From a candidate division KSB1 bacterium (GTDB lineage Bacteria; Zhuqueibacterota; Zhuqueibacteria; JANLFK01; Oleimicrobiaceae), in the NCBI GenBank assembly GCA_024655945.1, contig JANLFK010000009.1:88353-152352 (forward strand): a stretch of 64,000 nucleotides of DNA, written 5' to 3'. A model generated the notes under the pieces. That model was not told the origin of the DNA. It ran no database searches and saw only the letters and a list, made by a program, of their open reading frames with translations. Below are positions 61,522 to 64,000 of the stretch, one piece after another. Position 1 is the stretch's first letter, and each line of letters starts with the position of its first letter. A program made the position numbers and the translations under genes.

Positions 61522-62550
61522 TTGAGGCCAAGCAAGTCCACAGGAGAGGTCACGCGGGGGAAAGATGCTGCTCCGGTGCGTCTCTTTGATTGCGTCGGCA
61601 TCGGGGTCTGCGCGGTGGACCACGTGTCGCTCCTGGAGCGCTATCCGCACGCCAACGAGAAGACCGAGGCCCTCGCCTACACGGTGCAAGGAGGAGGGCC
61701 GGTGCCGACCGCCTTGGCCACTGCGGCGCGGTGGGGGGCCAGCTGTGCCTACATCGGCAAGGTGGCGAAGGATGCCGAGGGGGATTTCGTGCTGACGCAG
61801 CTTGCCCGCTTCGGCGTGGACACCAGCATGGTGGTGCGCTCGCCGCGAGGTTTCACCCCGCGCGCCATGATCTGGGTCGAGCAAGGCACTGGGCAGCGCA
61901 CCGTGGTGCTCAATCGGCCAGCAGGGCTCGGACTCAGGCTGCGGGAGGTCAGGCGCACGCAGGTGCTCCGTGGCCGCATCCTCCATCTGGACGGCAGGGA
62001 GAGCAAAGTGGCCATAGCCGCAGCGCGATGGGCCAGGCGCGCCGGACGCACGGTAGTCTGTGACCTGGGCAGCCTGCGGGACAACACTGAGCTCCTCCTG
62101 CAGTACGTAGACTACGCCGTGGTGTCCACCACCTTCGTGCGGCAGCTGTTTGGCGACTGCGACCTTGCGCTGGCCGCGCAGCGACTCTTGGACTTCGGGC
62201 CACGTGCGGCGGTGGTTACTGCTGGTGAGCAGGGGTGCTGGTGTGCGAGCAATGGCCGGCTCTTCCACCAGCCTGCCTTTGCGGTCACGGCGGTGGACAC
62301 CACGGGTGCCGGCGACGTGTTCCACGGGGGCTTCATCTTCGGTTTGAGCCGGGGGTGGGAGCTTCCCCGCGTGCTACGGTGGGCAAGTGCGGCCGCCGCC
62401 CTGAAATGCACCAAGCTTGGGGGCCAGGCGGGGATCCCAACATTGGCCGAGGTGAAGAAGTTCCTGGTCGAGGCGGAGCGGAGAGAGATTGTCGAGGCTC
62501 ACCAGTTGGCGGGCAAGGCCGGCCGGGAACCACTGCCCTCCGCCAGGTGA
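61522..62550 (+). CDS. PfkB-family carbohydrate/nucleoside kinase
   Basis: A sugar kinase of the ribokinase/PfkB family, 342 residues from this start. Family marks are the N-terminal FDCVGIGVCAVDHVSL, GGGPVPTALATAARWGA, YIGKVAKDAEGDFVLTQLAR, and the C-terminal signature AVDTTGAGDVFHGGFIFGLS with the catalytic Asp, followed by AAALKCTKLGG. The substrate (ribose, fructose, inosine or KDG type) cannot be fixed. Two starts are possible: TTG 61522 with GGGAG 5 bases upstream, or GTG 61576, which would start closer to the family N-terminus. Confidence 0.85.
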   Translation: MRPSKSTGEVTRGKDAAPVRLFDCVGIGVCAVDHVSLLERYPHANEKTEALAYTVQGGGPVPTALATAARWGASCAYIGKVAKDAEGDFVLTQLARFGVDTSMVVRSPRGFTPRAMIWVEQGTGQRTVVLNRPAGLGLRLREVRRTQVLRGRILHLDGRESKVAIAAARWARRAGRTVVCDLGSLRDNTELLLQYVDYAVVSTTFVRQLFGDCDLALAAQRLLDFGPRAAVVTAGEQGCWCASNGRLFHQPAFAVTAVDTTGAGDVFHGGFIFGLSRGWELPRVLRWASAAAALKCTKLGGQAGIPTLAEVKKFLVEAERREIVEAHQLAGKAGREPLPSAR

Positions 62551-62739
62551 GTGCTGCAGGCGGTGGCCCGGCGCTGTGGCCGGAAAGGTGCCCTTCTGAC
62601 TGCTGTCGCTGGTGGCTTCCGCAAGTGAAGAAGGTGAGCGTTCTCCGCTGCTGCCGACGTGACAAGGAAGACAGGGGTTTGCGCTGGCCACCATGGGAGA
62701 ATGGCGGCGGTTCAGGTTTGACAAGCGATGAGGTGAAGC

Positions 62740-63189
62740 ATGCGATCGAGAGCAGTGCTGTGGGCGATGCTGGCAGTGGTTTTCTTCGTCGGTGGATGTT
62801 CTCACAAGGAAAAGAATCCGACCCAGGGTATCCCTTGGCTGTATGACATCGAACAAGGGATCGCGCTGGCGAAGGCGCAGGGCAAGCCGCTCATGGTGGA
62901 CTTTATGGCAACGTGGTGCCCGCCGTGCAAGGCAATGGAGGACTCGACCTTCAGCAACCCTGAGGTCATCCGCAAGGCGGCAGAGTTCATTCCGGTGCGG
63001 ATCGATGTCGACAAGCAGGGCCAGGTGGCGAACAAGTACAACGCTAACGCGCGGAAGTACAACGGGGTGGGTATCCCGAACGTGCTCTTCATGACCCCTG
63101 AGGAGCAGGTGCTGGTGCACCCCATCGGCTATCGCTCACCGCAAGCGTTCCTGGCCGTGATGGATTCGGCACTGGCACTGTGCAAATAG
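62740..63189 (+). CDS. Thioredoxin-fold lipoprotein (DsbD-gamma-like)
   Basis: A 149-residue periplasmic lipoprotein. The signal RAVLWAMLAVVFFVGGC puts the lipobox Cys at residue 20. The thioredoxin-like domain has VDFMATWCPPCKAMEDSTFS with the active site Cys60-Pro-Pro-Cys63 and IPNVLFMTPEEQ with the cis-Pro. This resembles the C-terminal gamma domain of DsbD and SoxW-like proteins; it probably reduces disulfides outside the cytoplasm. A partner membrane reductase (CcdA-like) is not nearby. The 189 bases before it hold no recognised gene. Confidence 0.87.
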   Translation: MRSRAVLWAMLAVVFFVGGCSHKEKNPTQGIPWLYDIEQGIALAKAQGKPLMVDFMATWCPPCKAMEDSTFSNPEVIRKAAEFIPVRIDVDKQGQVANKYNANARKYNGVGIPNVLFMTPEEQVLVHPIGYRSPQAFLAVMDSALALCK

Positions 63190-63232
63190 CGGCCAAACAG
63201 AGGACTCGTCCAACGAAGCCAGGAGTATGAGG

Positions 63233-63772
63233 ATGACAGGGAAGAGACTCATTCCGTGGAGTGTGCTTGCACTCACCGTGATTCTTGCTACGCAAGGCTG
63301 GGCGCAGCGCGTTGGCAGGGTGGTCTATGTCAACGCGGACAGCGAGAACCTGCGCGCGGCTCCGGCCGGGCAGATCATTGGTAAGGTAAATCGCGGTACG
63401 CCACTGGAAGTGGTGGAAGAGACCGACAAATGGATGCGCGTGCAGGTCACCGCTTGGATCTGGAAGGCCTCCGTCAACTATACGCGGTCCTTCGACAAGA
63501 CCACTGCCCTCAGGGCGCTGCACATCCTGGTGAAGACTAAGGCAGAGGCCGAGGACATCCTCCGCCAGCTTCGCGAGGGTGCAGACTTTGCCGAATTGGC
63601 AAAGAAGAGGTCCATCAGTCCCACCGCGGCCTCAGGTGGGGATCTGGGCTACTTCGACCCCCAGGACTTTGACCCTGCCTTTGCCCAGGCCATCACTGCG
63701 CTCAAGGTGGGAGAGATCAGCGACATCGTAGAGACGAAGATCGGCTTTTCCATCTTCAAGCGGCTGAAGTGA
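63233..63772 (+). CDS. Exported SH3-like plus parvulin (PpiC) domain protein
   Basis: A 179-residue exported protein: signal peptide (ending ATQGWAQ), a bacterial SH3-like domain (about 28-80: VNADSENLRAAPAGQIIGKV, KWMRVQV) and a parvulin-type prolyl isomerase domain (about 90-179: LRALHILVKTKAEAEDILRQ, SASGGDLGYFDP-like TAASGGDLGYFDP, and GEISDIVETKIGFSIFKRL). It lacks the usual SurA/PrsA N-terminal chaperone region. ATG 63233 is preferred with AGGAG 7 bases upstream; ATG 63227 is the alternative. It overlaps the next gene as GTGA. Confidence 0.85.
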   Translation: MTGKRLIPWSVLALTVILATQGWAQRVGRVVYVNADSENLRAAPAGQIIGKVNRGTPLEVVEETDKWMRVQVTAWIWKASVNYTRSFDKTTALRALHILVKTKAEAEDILRQLREGADFAELAKKRSISPTAASGGDLGYFDPQDFDPAFAQAITALKVGEISDIVETKIGFSIFKRLK

Positions 63773-64000
63773 AGGCGAACCGAGGCCTTCCGAGCGCAAG
63801 GGGTGAGCTCAGCACACGACCTGCGGCAGGTCTGGACAGGTGGCGGCTTGTCGTCTGTCAACGCAAGTGGCCGAACCGCCAAGATGATGAGCAGAACGCC
63901 GACTTTTTTGAACTGACTGAAATTTTTGACCTGGCCAGGCAAGAGCTTCCCAGTGGTGTCGTGGTCGGGCTGGTGGAGGAGTTGGGCGGGGGTGAGGGCA
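63769..64000 (+). CDS. Partial gene at right edge, function unknown
   Basis: A frame starts at GTG 63769, overlapping the parvulin-domain stop by GTGA, and runs open to the window end (77 codons). Its translation includes DRWRLVVCQRKWPNRQDDEQ and ELTEIFDLARQELPSGVVVG, which has coding character (charged, amphipathic, no stops) but no family I can name. The N-terminal ~20 residues are Arg/Gly-rich and may be wrong; a later start is possible. Confidence 0.45.
   Translation, partial: MKANRGLPSARGELSTRPAAGLDRWRLVVCQRKWPNRQDDEQNADFFELTEIFDLARQELPSGVVVGLVEELGGGEG

Overview
The window is a GC-rich, densely packed bacterial chromosome segment with no mobile elements, rRNA or CRISPR array. Several genes suggest a Gram-negative bacterium of the FCB superphylum (KSB1/Calditrichota-like lineages are my best guess). 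These are a secreted cyanophycinase-like protein ending in a type IX secretion sorting domain (FPNPF...), a TonB-dependent receptor and a surface carboxypeptidase with CarboxypepD_reg domains, a FadL-type porin, many lipoproteins and Tat-exported enzymes. An anaerobic or facultative lifestyle is inferred from hgcAB, the AMMECR1/Memo/radical-SAM set, acetate kinase and an ETF:menaquinone oxidoreductase. The phylum call is inference and needs marker genes.

Left part (1-20.6 kb, all +): a truncated D-aminoacylase, a SatD-like protein and its small membrane partner, then a clear hgcA-hgcB pair, the corrinoid protein and ferredoxin that methylate mercury. These are followed by an MFS exporter, a Tat-exported radical SAM enzyme, E1 alpha/beta of a 2-oxoacid dehydrogenase, an O6-alkylguanine repair protein, an MBL hydrolase, a DMT transporter, a carboxymuconolactone-decarboxylase/free-Met-sulfoxide-reductase fusion, the cyanophycinase-like protein, a B12-binding radical SAM protein, a RidA lipoprotein, a HAMP-GAF-PP2C phosphatase and a large TPR protein.

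Middle (20.7-41 kb): a minus-strand operon (acetate kinase with an extra C-terminal domain, a Cys-containing V4R-like protein, a HEAT-repeat protein), a REC-PAS-GAF signalling protein, the AmmeMemoRadiSam genes with export signals, a membrane spermidine-synthase-like protein, tRNA-Met(CAU) with promoter and terminator, and a housekeeping run tilS-hpt-ftsH-TPR-folP-cdaA followed by a D-lyxose isomerase family gene.

Right part (41-64 kb): minus-strand outer-membrane genes (FadL-like, lipoprotein, TonB receptor), DoxX, then a fatty-acid control point: a FadR-like TetR gene whose promoter carries an almost perfect FadR box, followed by the FadF/EMO-type oxidoreductase that takes electrons from acyl-CoA dehydrogenation. 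Next come radC, three tandem BMC pentamer genes with a class II aldolase (part of a microcompartment locus lacking hexamers here), dnaG, ispG, an unknown Rossmann protein, a transglutaminase-like protein with Ser in place of Cys, a bifunctional folate enzyme (ftcD), a lipoprotein M14 carboxypeptidase, a PfkB kinase, a thioredoxin lipoprotein, an SH3-parvulin protein and a partial gene at the edge.

Five promoters share a pattern of TTGAyT or TTGACA, a 16-bp spacer and a TAAATT-like -10. The most notable content is hgcAB in a probable FCB genome. Other features worth attention are the FadR circuit, the exported AmmeMemoRadiSam set, and several unusual fusions or active-site changes.
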